A stretch of DNA of 64,000 nt from Cyclobacterium qasimii M12-11B (GCF_000427295.1 NZ_ATNM01000136.1:1-64000); one strand, 5' to 3'. Shown: positions 29,581 to 41,191, counted from the stretch's first letter. Program-made: numbers and translations. The notes: generated from the letters alone by a model not told the origin.

Positions 29581-31179
29581 TTAATAGTGACGACGTTTTG
29601 CATTCCATTCTGCCTTGCCGTATTCACCCAAACTCAATATACCGTCCATATTATCGTTACTCACTACACCTGTAAATTGGAAATTAAGGCGTACTCCTTC
29701 GTTGGTATAGGAACTTCGAATTAAAACATCATTACCATGAAGCGTACCTGTTAGATCCCGAGGTCCGAAACTAGCATGGTGAGTACCAAAAATCTCATTT
29801 CCTTTTTGTTCAAACATGAAAGTTTGGTTCACAACGCTTGCGACGAATTGAATCTCCAGGTCCCAGAGTCCACTTAAATCCAAAGCAGCAGGACCACTGG
29901 GTTTTTCTATCTGAGGTGGGTTGGAAAGCAACTCATAAACACGTTTCGCGATTACCCTCTCCTCGCCTGCCGCAAGTTGGGAAGGGTTAATCCGTATGTT
30001 AGGCTCCATATTTGGAGGGAAAGGAAGGTAACTCCCAGCACCGCTGACAGCAATTCGGGGATTGTTTTCCCACAAAAGTTCTTCAACTTCTTGCCCTGTG
30101 AGTGGAATTAAAGAAATATCCCATTTCACATGAAGAGAAGGTGATCGGTTAGATCTTCCTTTTGGGAGAAGAAGTTCTGTCTTCACCCCAGGAACCTGTT
30201 CCAGATGATGGGAGATGTAATTGGCCCATGAAATCCACGTCCTCCACTCTTCGGCATGATCCCGTTTTTTCCACATTTCTACTGCTGTCAGCATCCCCAT
30301 GATTTCTTCGCGACCCACCTTCAAACCACGTCCAAAGCCATGGTGGGGCGCACTAGTGATCCAAGAAGCTTGGACAAAATCTTTGCGTCCAATCAAGAGG
30401 CCAGCACATTGCGGACCTCGCAAATATTTACCTCCACTATAGGCCACCATATCCGCCCCCTGGGCTATATGTGGATTCGGGACTTCTAGTCCCTCAGCCG
30501 CTGCATCCACTAGGATTGGCACATTAAGTGGCTTGGCAAGAGCAGCGATTATTTTCAGCGAGAGGGGTCCGTCCTCAGAGGCGCCACTGGCCATAACCAA
30601 AATCATAGCTGTTCGGGGACCCAAGGCAGCTTTCAGTTCCTCAGGGGTATTCACCTCTACCATTCTCACTCCCACCGCCTTTGCTGCAGCATCGTAGGCT
30701 GATCGAGAATAAGAAGGAATAATCACTTCATCCTTCATTCCGTCAAGATTGGGAATTTGCCAAATTTTATCAGGGTCGCCTCCAGTCACGCATCCAGCTG
30801 TCGCAACAGTTATTGCAGCGGATGCACCGGAAGTCACCACGCCCCATTCCGCCCCTGTAATTTCTGCTAAGCGAAGTCCTACTCCATTCATCAATTCATC
30901 AATTTGAACAAAGTCCTTCACTGCTTCGTCCATCGCTACCTGTACTTCTGGCAGGACCCGGGTTGCACCAACGACCGTAACAGTACCACGGGCATTAATC
31001 AGAGGGCGTACTCCTATCGAGTCATATATGCTTTTGCCAAGAACCTTTCTACTTGGAGATACAGTAGTGGTTGGCATTGACCTGGCACTATTTGTACCTG
31101 CAAGTGCTCCTAAGAGAAGCCCCCCAAATGGCAGGCTTGATAAAATACTTATTACTTTTCTTCTGCTAATCATGATCAA
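29581..31179 (-). CDS. exported SelA-like PLP enzyme with C-terminal beta domain
   Basis: A 532-residue protein. Twin-arginine-like export signal (ISRRKVISILSSLPFGGLLLGALAG), then a fold-type I PLP domain of the SelA-like group: INARGTVTVVGATRVLP, VTSGASAAITVA, ILVDAAAEGLEVP and VAYSGGKYLRGPQCAGLL, whose Lys is the likely Schiff-base residue. Relatives include D-glucosaminate-6-phosphate ammonia-lyase-like and selenotransferase-like proteins. The last about 85 residues (LSGLWDLEIQFVASVVNQTFMF...) form a separate beta-rich domain seen in other secreted proteins. A periplasmic PLP enzyme is unusual. GC content is visibly higher than its neighbours, which suggests recent transfer. Reaction unknown; a beta-elimination on an amino sugar or amino acid is a guess. 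Confidence 0.75.
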   Translation of the reverse strand: MIMISRRKVISILSSLPFGGLLLGALAGTNSARSMPTTTVSPSRKVLGKSIYDSIGVRPLINARGTVTVVGATRVLPEVQVAMDEAVKDFVQIDELMNGVGLRLAEITGAEWGVVTSGASAAITVATAGCVTGGDPDKIWQIPNLDGMKDEVIIPSYSRSAYDAAAKAVGVRMVEVNTPEELKAALGPRTAMILVMASGASEDGPLSLKIIAALAKPLNVPILVDAAAEGLEVPNPHIAQGADMVAYSGGKYLRGPQCAGLLIGRKDFVQASWITSAPHHGFGRGLKVGREEIMGMLTAVEMWKKRDHAEEWRTWISWANYISHHLEQVPGVKTELLLPKGRSNRSPSLHVKWDISLIPLTGQEVEELLWENNPRIAVSGAGSYLPFPPNMEPNIRINPSQLAAGEERVIAKRVYELLSNPPQIEKPSGPAALDLSGLWDLEIQFVASVVNQTFMFEQKGNEIFGTHHASFGPRDLTGTLHGNDVLIRSSYTNEGVRLNFQFTGVVSNDNMDGILSLGEYGKAEWNAKRRHY

Positions 31180-31351
31180 TCTTATTCATTATAAAAGGTG
31201 ATATTTTATATTAATTCTTACTGAGGAATTAGTTAGTATTGAAGTTTGAAGGTGATGTAACCTAATGACCACAAAACTAAATCATTAAAACCCTATTCTA
31301 GATCATTTAACCGAGGGTATTCAACTGAAAGGTCAACGCTACCTACCTAGA

Positions 31352-31590
31352 CAATAGACTCAAATATTTCTTGTTTGTTACTAACTTGATACTGTAAAGA
31401 TGGAAATTGAGGCCTTCCAATCCAGCTTCTTATACCAATAATTGGACCTATTAACCCTTTAGGTTTATTATTCTCGCTAGTTGCTTCTGAGTGAATTAAA
31501 ATAACATCCGCTAATCGAATCCATGGAACAATAGGATGGCTATATCCATTATTAAATTGAAAAGCAGGGAAGCGTCCTTTTTAATCGTTT
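31352..31590 (-). pseudogene. remnant of a SusD-like gene (C-terminal part)
   Basis: On the minus strand a frame without ATG reads FPAFQFNNGYSHPIVPWIRLADVILIHSEA and then GRPQFPSLQYQVSNKQEIFESIV before a stop. RLADVILIHSEA is the SusD/RagB helix motif (RLAEVYLIYAEA) and the later part matches the RARAGLPEFPSL...IFESIVNER stretch with changes. The upstream two thirds and the end are missing. A dead SusD, lying upstream of a PLP gene of foreign composition and a living SusC/SusD pair. Confidence 0.6.
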
Positions 31591-32346
31591 CGCCAGTCGC
31601 TAGCTATGATTTATACGACACTTCATCATAGGAGGCTCCTTTACAAAATAAACAATCTTGGATAGTTTTGGTTTTTTGTCCGCTACAGCAATAAACAGTT
31701 GCTAACACAAAATAGCATGAGAAAATGGACTTTTCAAGTACGACTAAAAAATATGAATAAAAGCACCTCGTATTTATTCTTTAATCAAAAATCAAATGAT
31801 CAATTACACGCTTGCTTATCACGCTTACTACTTGAAAATTACTAAAAGATTAATATTCTCCTGAAAGGATAATTTTTGATGGCTTATATTCAAAAACCTA
31901 CCCTTAAAAACGATGCCGGACTCCGAAATTATTTCCTACCTATCAAAAACAGCACCTTAATTCTTCTGAGGTAGAAGACACCTTCAAATAAGCTAGATTA
32001 ACAACAAATTGCCCCTCCAATATTTCTCCTAAATATTCTTGCAGCGACCTAAGATTAATCAATCACTGCACCTCATTTTATCAACAAAATCTTTGGCTCT
32101 GATTAAATATGACTCTGAAACAAAGATACTTATTAAAACATTTTTTATAATTATTTATGACAAAATCATCATAACAATAATTCTATCAAATTTTAAATAA
32201 ATTTTATGATCAATAAAAACTAAAATAAACTATTGAATACTATTTTTTAGTTATGGTTTTTGTTATCATTAGGGATCATTTTACGGATACTAAATTTCAG
32301 TTGATTGACAAATTAGTACCCTATTAAAAAACCTAAATCCAAAATA
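31591..32346. other. intergenic region upstream of SusC pair 1
   Basis: No intact gene. The first about 100 bases may still belong to the SusD remnant (SDWRNDLKRT-like readings in a shifted frame). The rest is very AT-rich and probably carries the promoter of the SusC gene, which I cannot place with confidence. Confidence 0.35.
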
Positions 32347-35300
32347 ATGAAACAACCTTTATTAAATCATGTAAAACCCTTAATTCGATTGTTTTCAATT
32401 GCTATTATCATCCAAGTTGTTACTTTGGATGATATATATGCTGAAAACAAAACGGGGAAGGAAAAAACTTTGAAACAGCTACCAATTCGTTTTTATTAAC
32501 AACGGATAATAAGCGTTTTTCTAAAACTAGTTTGATTGGTTATTTGACCAATATGGCAGATGTGACTGTAGCCGGTACAGTAACGGATGAAAGTGGAGAG
32601 CCAATACCTGGCGTTACAATTTCCATTCCTGAAACCGGTGTTGGAACCGCCACTGACCTTAGTGGTAAGTATTCAATTACAGTTCCGGAAGGTTCAACCC
32701 TGATTTTTTCATTTATAGGTTTTGAATCACAGAGCATTGTAGTCAATAATCAAAATAAAATTGACGTCACCTTGCTTGAAGATGTTGCTTCATTAGAAGA
32801 AGTCGTAGTCGTTGGGTATGGGTCTGTTAACAGAGAGAACCTTACTAGTGCAGTGAGCTCATTAGATGAAAAGGATTTTGTAGCGGGTACAGTCTCTCCT
32901 TTGATGGCCATTCAGGGAAAGGTTCCGGGATTAAGTATTCAATCTTCCAATGGTACCGACCCCAACTCCGGTGTGTCCATTCAATTGCGTGGGGTTAATT
33001 CCGTAAATGCATCACAAGGACCACTAATTGTAATAGATGGGGTGCCAGGTGGAAATATCAATTCCGTTGTAAAAGAAGACATTGCCTCCATTGAGGTTTT
33101 ACGTGATGCTTCTGGCGCAGCCATTTATGGAACAAGAGCTTCTGGTGGCGTTATTCTTATTACCACCAAATCTGCTAAGGCGGGAGAATTGACTGTAAGT
33201 TATACAGGAGAGTTATTTGCAGAAACAGTACGTCGTTACAACGAACCTCTTGGAAGGGACCGTTTCCTGGAAGAAGGTCTAGGTACAGATATGGGACACA
33301 ATACGGATTGGTTCGACGAAGTTACCAATGATGTCCCTCTTAGCTATAGAAATGTAATTAGCTTTAGCGGTGGAGTAGAAGACGCGAAAATCCGTGCTAC
33401 CATAAGTAATAGAAATGCTACAGGATTGGCTATAGGTGCAGAACGGAAAGATTTGCAAGCAAGGATAAATACTGACTTTACTTTATTCGATGGTTTCTTA
33501 AAAATAACCAACAACCTCTCTTACAGTGAAAGACAGTCCACATTTTCAAGCAACGATATTTTCAGGATGGCTATACAGCTTAATCCAACTGATACGCCCT
33601 ATGATCCTACTACCCCACATGGCCTCAACGTCTGGACGGGTGGTTATGACTGGTATAACCCTGTAGCAGATATCAAATTAAGAACTGATCAAAGGAAATA
33701 TGCCTATTTACTGAATACCACAACTTTTCTGTTTAACATCACTAATAACGTTGCTCTTACCGCCAGGTACTCTATTAACAATGGTGACAACTATGGATCC
33801 TATTGGAGGTCTGCGCAACATAAAACTTCATTGGATGAAGGAGTAGCAGGATATGCAAGCCAAAGTTACGGTGAGTCAAAGGACAATACATTTGAAGCCT
33901 TTGCCTCTTACGATGAGACTTTCGGACTTCACACCCTTAATGCAGTGGGAGGTTATAGTTTTCAGGAGTTTAATGGACAAGGTTTTAATGCAAACAATTC
34001 GGATTTTGCAGTGGACGGAATAGAGGAGCATGACCTGGGTACAGGTAGGTTCTTGTCTGAAGGTAGAGCTGGCTTAGGCTCTTATAAAAACCCAAGAGTA
34101 AGGTTGATGGCTTTCTTTGGTAGGGTGAACTACAGCTGGAACAATAGGTATTTGATTACTGCAAGTTTGAGAAGAGAAGGTTCTTCAAAATTTGCGGAAG
34201 GCAACAGATGGGGTAATTTTTCTGCTCTTTCCTTAGGATGGAACATACACAATGAACCCTTTATGGCAAGCCAATCTATTTTTAACACACTAAAACTCCG
34301 AGCTGGATATGGTGAAACGGGTAATGAAGGATTTGCACCAGGTGTGGCAACCAGAATGTATGGCCCGGATACCTGGTGGTTGATGAATGGCGAATGGAGA
34401 AGAACCTATGGCGTCTCTCATAATCAGAATACGGATCTAAAATGGGAAACAAAAAAGGAATACAATATCGGTATCGACTTTGCCGTGCTTAATGGTGATG
34501 TTTCCGGTAGGTTCGATGTTTTCAAAAGGGATGTGGATGACCTGATTTATGATATCTCTGTACCACAGCCGCCAGCAATTCATGACAAAACCACAATGAA
34601 TGTGGGTATATTAAGAAATACAGGTTGGGAAGCTGAAGTTACTTGGAATGCAGTCAAGAAAACCAATTTCCAATATGAAACTTCTTTAATTGCTTCTTCC
34701 TATAAAAGTGAATTGGTAAGCCTTTGGGGGAATCAGACTTTTTGGGATCGAAAAAGTTTTCCTGCACCAGGAAGTCCAGGCAATGCCGTTAGGCTTTTTC
34801 CAGGTGAACCTATAGGTCGTTTCTTTGTTTGGGAACACGCTGGATTTACAGAAGATGGAAATTGGATGCTAAGAGGAGACGATGGAGAAGTATTTGATGT
34901 AACCGAAAGAACCAAAACCAACCAGGACAAAAAGTTCATAGGCAATGCGATTCCAAAGTTAATCTTAGCCTGGAACAATCAATTTACTTTAGGGAAATTT
35001 GATGTCAATGCTTATTTCAGAGCTTGGACAGGACATGATGTTTTCAATATGCCTAATTTCTATTATGGAATTCCATTGGAGTCTAGAAATGTTTTAGTAG
35101 AAAATTATGATGAGCAAAAACATATCACGGGAGAAAAAGAATTGAGTGATTACTGGATTGAAGATGGTGATTTCTTGAAGCTTGATGTATTGTCATTAGG
35201 CTATACTTTTGATGTGAAAGGAAATAAATATGTAAAAGGACTTCGTATTTATGCCACAGGGCAAAACTTATTCGTCCTTACAAATTATTCAGGTTTAAAT

Positions 35301-35399
35301 CCAGAGGTAAATATAAATGGCTTGGATCCAGGGTTTGAAGAGAGGGCAACCTATCCACAAACGCGAACTTTTATGTTTGGTGTACAAGCGAATTTTTAA
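32347..35399 (+). CDS. SusC/RagA TonB-dependent outer-membrane transporter, pair 1 (apparent frameshift)
   Basis: Outer-membrane importer that works with the SusD at 35417. From ATG 32347 (MKQPLLNHVKPLIRLFSIAIIIQVV, signal peptide) the frame breaks in an A6 run at 32462-32467; one added A joins it to the frame from 32532 and yields 1017 residues. Then follow a carboxypeptidase-D-like domain (VAGTVTDESGEPIPGVTISIPETG), the TonB-box region and plug (EEVVVVGYGS...IQLRGVNSVN...IEVLRDASGAAIYGTRASGGVILITTK) and the barrel, ending with an aromatic residue (QANF). No STN domain, so it should not signal to a FecR. No sigma or FecR gene is adjacent, in agreement. Confidence 0.9.
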
Positions 35400-35416
35400 A
35401 CCCAAAAATTAAGATC

Positions 35417-37087
35417 ATGAAATTGACAAAATATATATTAATACTCTTTACTGTCATTATAACAAGCTGTTCTCTGGATGAGGTTTGGTATGACAGGGTA
35501 GTTCCAGAAACCTTCTTTAAAACAGAAGGAGATGTATTGGCTGCACTATACCGTCCATTTACCCACGCCAGGTGGTACCTAACAGGAGATCGATGGGTAG
35601 CTCAGGAGTTTTCCGGAGACCATTTTGCCCGTACTACAAAAGGAAGGCATTGGTATGATGGCGGACGTTATGCCAGATATCAACACCATGAATGGACTCC
35701 AGATGAATCCCAGTTGTTTGGTACCTGGAGAGGAACTTTGCAAGGTGTAGCTTTGGCATTAGATGTAAAGCAAGACCTGGGAAAATTAGATTATCAGGAA
35801 CTTGCGCTTTCAGAAGAAGATAAAGCTGCCCACTTGGGCCAGTTAGATGCTTTGATCGCATTCTTCTACTTAAGAGGACTAGATTTCTATGGTGGTCTTC
35901 CAATATTCACCAGTTTGGATCAGGAAGATGTTCCTAGAAGCACCGACAAAGAAACTTTTGATCACATAGAAAGTTTGTTAAAGCAAGCGCTTATCGACTT
36001 GTCTGTAAAAGAAGTGGGAGCACCTCAGGAAGGGGCTATCACCAAGGGTGCTGCCGCAGTGATGTTGGCAAGATTGTACTTCAATGCCGAAGCTTACATT
36101 GGAATACCTATGTACGATGAAGCAGCAGAGATCTCTCAAGCACTTATTAATAATGAATATGGCACCTATAGCCTGGATACAGATTGGAAGGGACCTCATG
36201 ATTTTGAAAACGATCAATCTCCAGAGATAATATGGTCAATCCCTTCAGAATTTAACAGGCTAGAGTATACGCACTATGGTCATATGTATCATTATAATTC
36301 CCGCGTTTATTTTGATGTAGATTTGGGTTCAAATAACGGTACCCATTTACAGCCTTCAAGAAGACCTGATGGAACCTTATACTCTGAGGATTTCAAATTG
36401 GGTTCTCCTTACGAAAAATTTGAAGACACTGACCTTAGGAAAAAGCCATTTAAATATTTTGGCTCTGGTAGTTACGAAGGAATGTTTTTAGTAGGAGCCC
36501 AAATCTCACCTATAAACGGTGACCAGGTTGTAGGTAATGAAGAGTACAATGGACAACCACTGGAATTTGTCGATCAGGTTGCAAGATTTTCGGAACTGGG
36601 ATCAACTTACTCAACTATTGCGGATCTACCATCCAATATCGGTGCAGGTGAAGAAAACACTGGTATTCGTTTGGTAAAAATCCCTGTCCCTTCAAGTCAG
36701 GACCTGACTTTGAGATGGGCTGCAGATCATCCAGTATTTAGATTAGCAGAAGTTTACTTAATGCTTGCTGAGTGTCAGGTAAGGTTGGGCGACCCATCTT
36801 CCGCAGCTGAGCTAATAAATACTGTTAGGATGAGGGCTTTTGAAGGAGGAAATGATCCTAACCCTGCTACATCAGGAAATTTGGATTTATACCGAATGGC
36901 AGATGAATGGGGTGTGGAATTTTTAGGAGAAGGTAGAAGAAGAACTGACTTAATTAGGCTAGGATTTTTCACCACAGAAAAATGGTGGGATCACTCTCCT
37001 TCTAATTCAAGTCATCTAAATCGATTCCCAGTACCTACTGCCGCACTTTCAGCAAGTAATGTGCTGGAACAAAACCCTGGTTATTAA
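35417..37087 (+). CDS. SusD/RagB surface glycan-binding lipoprotein, pair 1
   Basis: A 556-residue lipoprotein (ITSCSLDEV, lipid Cys) starting 17 bases after SusC. N-terminal SusD-like region with ALYRPFTHARW and a C-terminal SusD domain with VFRLAEVYLMLAECQVRLGD and EFLGEGRRRTDLIRLGFF, ending in the usual NPGY. It binds the glycan at the surface as a lid on the SusC barrel. The ligand is unknown. Confidence 0.92.
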   Translation: MKLTKYILILFTVIITSCSLDEVWYDRVVPETFFKTEGDVLAALYRPFTHARWYLTGDRWVAQEFSGDHFARTTKGRHWYDGGRYARYQHHEWTPDESQLFGTWRGTLQGVALALDVKQDLGKLDYQELALSEEDKAAHLGQLDALIAFFYLRGLDFYGGLPIFTSLDQEDVPRSTDKETFDHIESLLKQALIDLSVKEVGAPQEGAITKGAAAVMLARLYFNAEAYIGIPMYDEAAEISQALINNEYGTYSLDTDWKGPHDFENDQSPEIIWSIPSEFNRLEYTHYGHMYHYNSRVYFDVDLGSNNGTHLQPSRRPDGTLYSEDFKLGSPYEKFEDTDLRKKPFKYFGSGSYEGMFLVGAQISPINGDQVVGNEEYNGQPLEFVDQVARFSELGSTYSTIADLPSNIGAGEENTGIRLVKIPVPSSQDLTLRWAADHPVFRLAEVYLMLAECQVRLGDPSSAAELINTVRMRAFEGGNDPNPATSGNLDLYRMADEWGVEFLGEGRRRTDLIRLGFFTTEKWWDHSPSNSSHLNRFPVPTAALSASNVLEQNPGY

Positions 37088-37148
37088 GTATGGTTAAGAA
37101 AATTCAATTGACGGGCTTCTTGTAAAGGAATCCAAAATTGAAAATTAC

Positions 37149-37191
37149 AATCCGGCATCTCTGACGAAAGTCTAGGTGCCGGATTTTTTTT
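37149..37191 (+). terminator. terminator after SusC/SusD pair 1
   Basis: 9-bp stem AATCCGGCA/TGCCGGATT continued inward by a GAC-GAAA-GTC tip with a GNRA loop, followed by at least six T. Confidence 0.85.
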
Positions 37192-37210
37192 AGCTTGTTT
37201 TGAAGGGGGG

Positions 37211-37252
37211 TAATTGTTAATTGTTAATTGTTAATTGTTAATTGTTAATTGT
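37211..37252. repeat. tandem repeat, six exact copies of TAATTGT
   Basis: Six perfect 7-bp units in the intergenic space between two convergent genes. Such arrays change length easily by slippage. Confidence 0.95.
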
Positions 37253-37320
37253 TTTTAAAGTATAAACTTCAATAATCTATTACCGTTGTTTGAGACTGTT
37301 GGGCATCCGAACTACCGGTG

Positions 37321-37337
37321 CCTGAGCCTGTCGAAGG
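37321..37337. repeat. CCTGAGCCTGTCGAAGG element
   Basis: Matches the short CTGAGCCTGTCGAAG sequence that I recall as a widespread dispersed intergenic element in bacteria. One copy seen here, next to a GC-rich tandem repeat. Confidence 0.5.
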
Positions 37338-37382
37338 CAGAGGTAAGGCAGTGGACCAATTATTTCTAGGCTATTTTTGTCA

Positions 37383-37436
37383 CTGAGTTGCTTCGCTTCA
37401 GGGCAGGCCCTGAGTTACTTCGCTTCAGGGCAGGTC
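37383..37436. repeat. two 27-bp tandem direct repeats, REP-like
   Basis: Units 37383-37409 and 37410-37436 differ at two positions and share TTCGCTTCAGGGCAGG. The junction forms CAGGGC-AG-GCCCTG and a GCCCTGA...TCAGGGC hairpin. The second unit overlaps and supplies the stop codon of the ASPIC/VCBS gene on the minus strand. More GC-rich than its surroundings. Confidence 0.85.
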
Positions 37437-40400
37437 TCCATTTGGGTGTCTTAGTTTATAGAAATCTGGTTTTTCATTGTTATATGTAACCATGACGTAG
37501 GAAGTGCCTTTGACATTAATGATATCTAAACCTCTTACTGCTTTCTGGCTAAAATTTAAACCCAGTTGGTTGCCTTCTAATATTGTTCCTTCGGAAGTAA
37601 TGACATTTCCTGAAAGACTTCCAAGGCGTCCATGATAAGGGGATACGCCAAAATAATTACCACCTGCCAAAACTTCTTCCTTACCATCTCCATCAAAATC
37701 AAACTTTAAAAAAGTCGTCAATGGAGCTACCTGTAAAGAGGCATCAAATGCTTTAAAAGTAAACTTACCCCCAGCATTCAATAGGTATCCGGATGCCAAT
37801 TGCTGGGCAGTAAAAAGGGTAGCATTTTCCAACTGATCTTCATCAAAAATCTCTTCCAGTGGTTTACCAGCGAAATCTTTATACGAAGTAAATTTCCTTT
37901 TAAGAAAACGCATTTGGCTACTCAGTTCATCTAGTCCTGCAACCGTATAGTATTCGCCGTCTTTTTCATAGGCCAATATGGTTTCTGTACTCCCATTTTC
38001 ATCAAAATCCGCATAATACATCTTTAATGGGTAATCTTCTTTCGAAGTAAATTTGCTGTTTAGCCCCCAATTGCCCAATAAATAATCCAATTCACCATCC
38101 CCATTTATATCAAAGGGAATGATGGATTGCCATAGACCTGTTAACTTTTGATCAACCATTTCTTCGGTAATGTCTTTTAAAATTCCTTCCTGGTTTTTAA
38201 AAAACCTGGGAGTCATCCACTCCCCTACTACGATAAGATCGACCCACCCATCGCCATCAAAATCTGACCAGACAGCATCCGTTACCATCCCTACGTTCTC
38301 CAGTGTTTTGTTATCAACTGTCTCAAACGAGCCGTTTTTATTGTTCAGGAGATAAGATTTTGGAAGATTTCCAAAATCATTTGCAACAGCTCCACCACCC
38401 ACAAAGAGGTCCATGTCACCATCTTTGTCATAATCATGCGCTTTTACTACAGCACTATTCTCAAAATAAGGAGGAAGAGCCTGTTTTTTAAAACCCTTGT
38501 CTTCATTGATAAAAAGCCTATCCAACAAAGCCTCATTCTGTTCAGAAAGCTCACCACCTGAGGAGACAATGAACAGGTCATTTTTACCGTCATTGTTCAG
38601 GTCTTCTATTATTGCCGACACATCTTCACGAAGAGAATCTTTGGCAATTGCATCGATTTGTTTCTCCATAAATCCATTGCCAGTTTGAAGAAAAATCTTT
38701 GCAGGCTGCAATTTTGCTCCTCCAAAAAAATATCATCACTACCATTGCCATCAAGGTCTTTGACTACAACTGCAGGTCCACGATCAGAAACCTTATAAGG
38801 AATAAGCCGCTGATGATTGAAATCTATGAACCTGTTTTCTTGGTGTTTATAATCCAATCCCGATAAAGCCTCGACTTTTTGGAACCAAGTTTCAGCTTTG
38901 GAGAAAACTTGTTGATAATCAACTTTTTGACGGTTTTCTGAAGGATTCAGCTCCAGTGTTTGATTCACTGTTATGTTGTGTTTTTTTTCAATTGTATTGT
39001 CCGGCCATATCACCAGCATAGAATCTACTTGTTGAATATTGCCGAAACCAAAATGGATCAAAGGTTCTGAAGAGGATTGAAAACCCCTTGAAGTAAACAA
39101 CTGTTTCATTTGCATCTTACCCTGATGCCAGGTGATCACTTTGGTGCCAATCCCAAAAGTATTTGGAGCAATGAAATCTACCTTGATTTTTAAATAAGCT
39201 GAATTTCCAGCCAAATTGTTCTGGTACAAGGTTGCTGGTTCATTGAGATTGTTGGTAACCAAATCCAAATCTCCATCATTGTCCAGGTCTGCCCATGCAG
39301 CTCCTGTTGATAAATTGGGGTAATCAGAAATCCAGTTGCCGGATTGATCTGAAAACTGAAGGTTTTCTTCCCCTTTAAAGATATAGTTCTTTACTTTACC
39401 CGAAGGCATTTTATTCAACGCTTCCTGATCTAAACGATTTGAAGCATTAAATTGTCGTTCTACTTCTTCACTAGATATATAATTGATGTAATCATGGTCA
39501 TTGGGTCTTCGGGAAATCCCTGTAGATATGAATAAATCCTGTTTTCCGTCAAGATCAAAATCTGCAAATAGAGGACTCCAACTCCAATCAGTCGCTGAGA
39601 CACCACTATACAGGGCGACTTCCTGAAAGTATTCTCCACCACGGTTGATTTGCAACATATTACGCGCGTATTGGGGATGATAATTGAGGCGTTCTATTTT
39701 CAGGTCATGCGTATAAATGGGATCATCACTCATGGATGATTTGAGCACCTTTTCATCTTCAGATAGCATATCCAAGGTGATAATATCTACAAAGCCGTCT
39801 TGGTTGATGTCCACAGCGTCATTCCCCATAGAAAACCTGCTTACCTGGCTGAATTTATCCTTCAGTTGCTCGGTAAAAGTTCCGTCTCCGTTGTTGATAT
39901 AATAATAATCGTCTTCGTGAAAATCGTTGCTTATATAAAGATCAGTAAATCCATCATTGTTAAAATCTGCAGTGGCCAACCCAAGTCCATAGCCATTGGC
40001 CCCACCAAAAATCCCTGCCTCTTCGCTGACATCAATGAATTTTCCACCTTCATTTCTAAGCAACTTATCACCACTTAACTCAGTGCGCTTATGCCTTATC
40101 GCCGCCGGACCATAGGAATTATCAGTATGTACAGAATGGTTTAACAAGTACATGTCCAGGTCTCCATCATTGTCATAATCAAAAAAGGAAGCCGTGGTAG
40201 CGTAATTTTTAAAATCCAGTCCATATTTCTCCCCTTCTTCTGAAAAGGTGAGGTCACCATTGTTTATAAACAGTTCATTCTTACCCTTCAACCCGTGGAT
40301 TCCTACGACTGCACACACATAAATATCAAGATTTCCGTCACCATTCACGTCGGCCAGTGTTACGCCAGTATTCCAATCAGAAGAACCAGCAACTCCAGCA

Positions 40401-40702
40401 TTTTCCGTGATGTCTTCGAATTCCATATTGCCTTTGTTTAAAAACAGCTTATTGGGAACTTGATTACCGGTGAAAAATATATCCTGAAGACCATCATTGT
40501 TGATATCTCCTATTGCTACTCCCCCACCATTGTAGAAATAGAGGTAATAAAGAATACTCAGGTTATTGGTTTCTTTTAACTCATTGGTGAAATCCAGATT
40601 TGAAACAGTCGGGTCAATGGATCTAAACAGGTAATTTTCTTCCTTAACTTCTGAGCATCCAACAAGAATAAAAAATAGGAGCGCAACAAAACTGATTTTC
40701 AT
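37425..40702 (-). CDS. large VCBS/FG-GAP and ASPIC/UnbV repeat lipoprotein (apparent frameshift)
   Basis: Surface-type lipoprotein of about 1092 residues with signal peptide MKISFVALLFFILVGC. Many VCBS/FG-GAP calcium-binding propeller repeats (DINNDGLQDIFFTGN, DVNGDGNLDIYV, DYDNDGDLDMYLLNH, DFNNDGFTDLYIS), an ASPIC/UnbV domain near residues 500-600 (YLKIKVDFIAPNTFGIGTKV...SSEPLIHFGFG), then more repeats (DLDGNGSDDIFF..., DKDGDMDLFVGGG). Two frames (40729-38609 and 38711-37425) join as DDIFFGGAKLQPAKIFLQ when one base is added in the A7 run at 38724-38730. Such CRTAC1-like proteins sit in polysaccharide loci, probably binding or presenting glycans. The C terminus ends inside a REP-like repeat. 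Confidence 0.85.
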
Positions 40703-41191
40703 TTTTCTTGAGTATAAATGATGAATCACTAATTTAGTAATTTGAAGCAGTATTTAAGGAAATATTCACTTCAATCCGTAAGCAGATTAAGGAAAAAGGA
40801 TTTAAATTAATCCCATTCCGATTTTTCCGATTTATTTTGTTCACTTGTTTAAGGAATACATAAGTCAAAATAGAAATTCCCTATTGAGCAGCAAAAACCC
40901 ATTACTGGTCTTTATATTAATAAGTATTATATACCTATATTAATTTAGCGCCTATTTAATTAATTGAATCCTTCAGATAAGCAATATATTGGAAAGATAA
41001 TCAGGTAAACTCGGTTTAAATAAGTAAACAAAGTGGAAAATTTGAAGAATAAAAACTATCAGATTAATTAAGCTACTGTTTTTCATCCTATTCTTGCCGA
41101 AATCAAACCGATTTTCATAAAAACGATCTGTATATTTATAACTTGATTAATCAAATAAACCCATCCTACAATAGGAAATAACTAAAAAAGC
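40703..41191. other. intergenic region between divergent genes
   Basis: AT-rich divergent promoter space for the ASPIC/VCBS gene (minus) and the lyase gene (plus). No coding signal and no motif that I can place firmly. Confidence 0.4.

Noticed and set aside
29310-29675. 121-codon plus-strand frame
   Set aside because: Overlaps the end of the SelA-like gene on the other strand, has no recognisable domain, and its composition is that of AT-rich noncoding DNA.
37211-37252. TAATTGT array as a CRISPR
   Set aside because: The units are contiguous 7-mers without spacers, and no cas genes are present; it is a simple tandem repeat.
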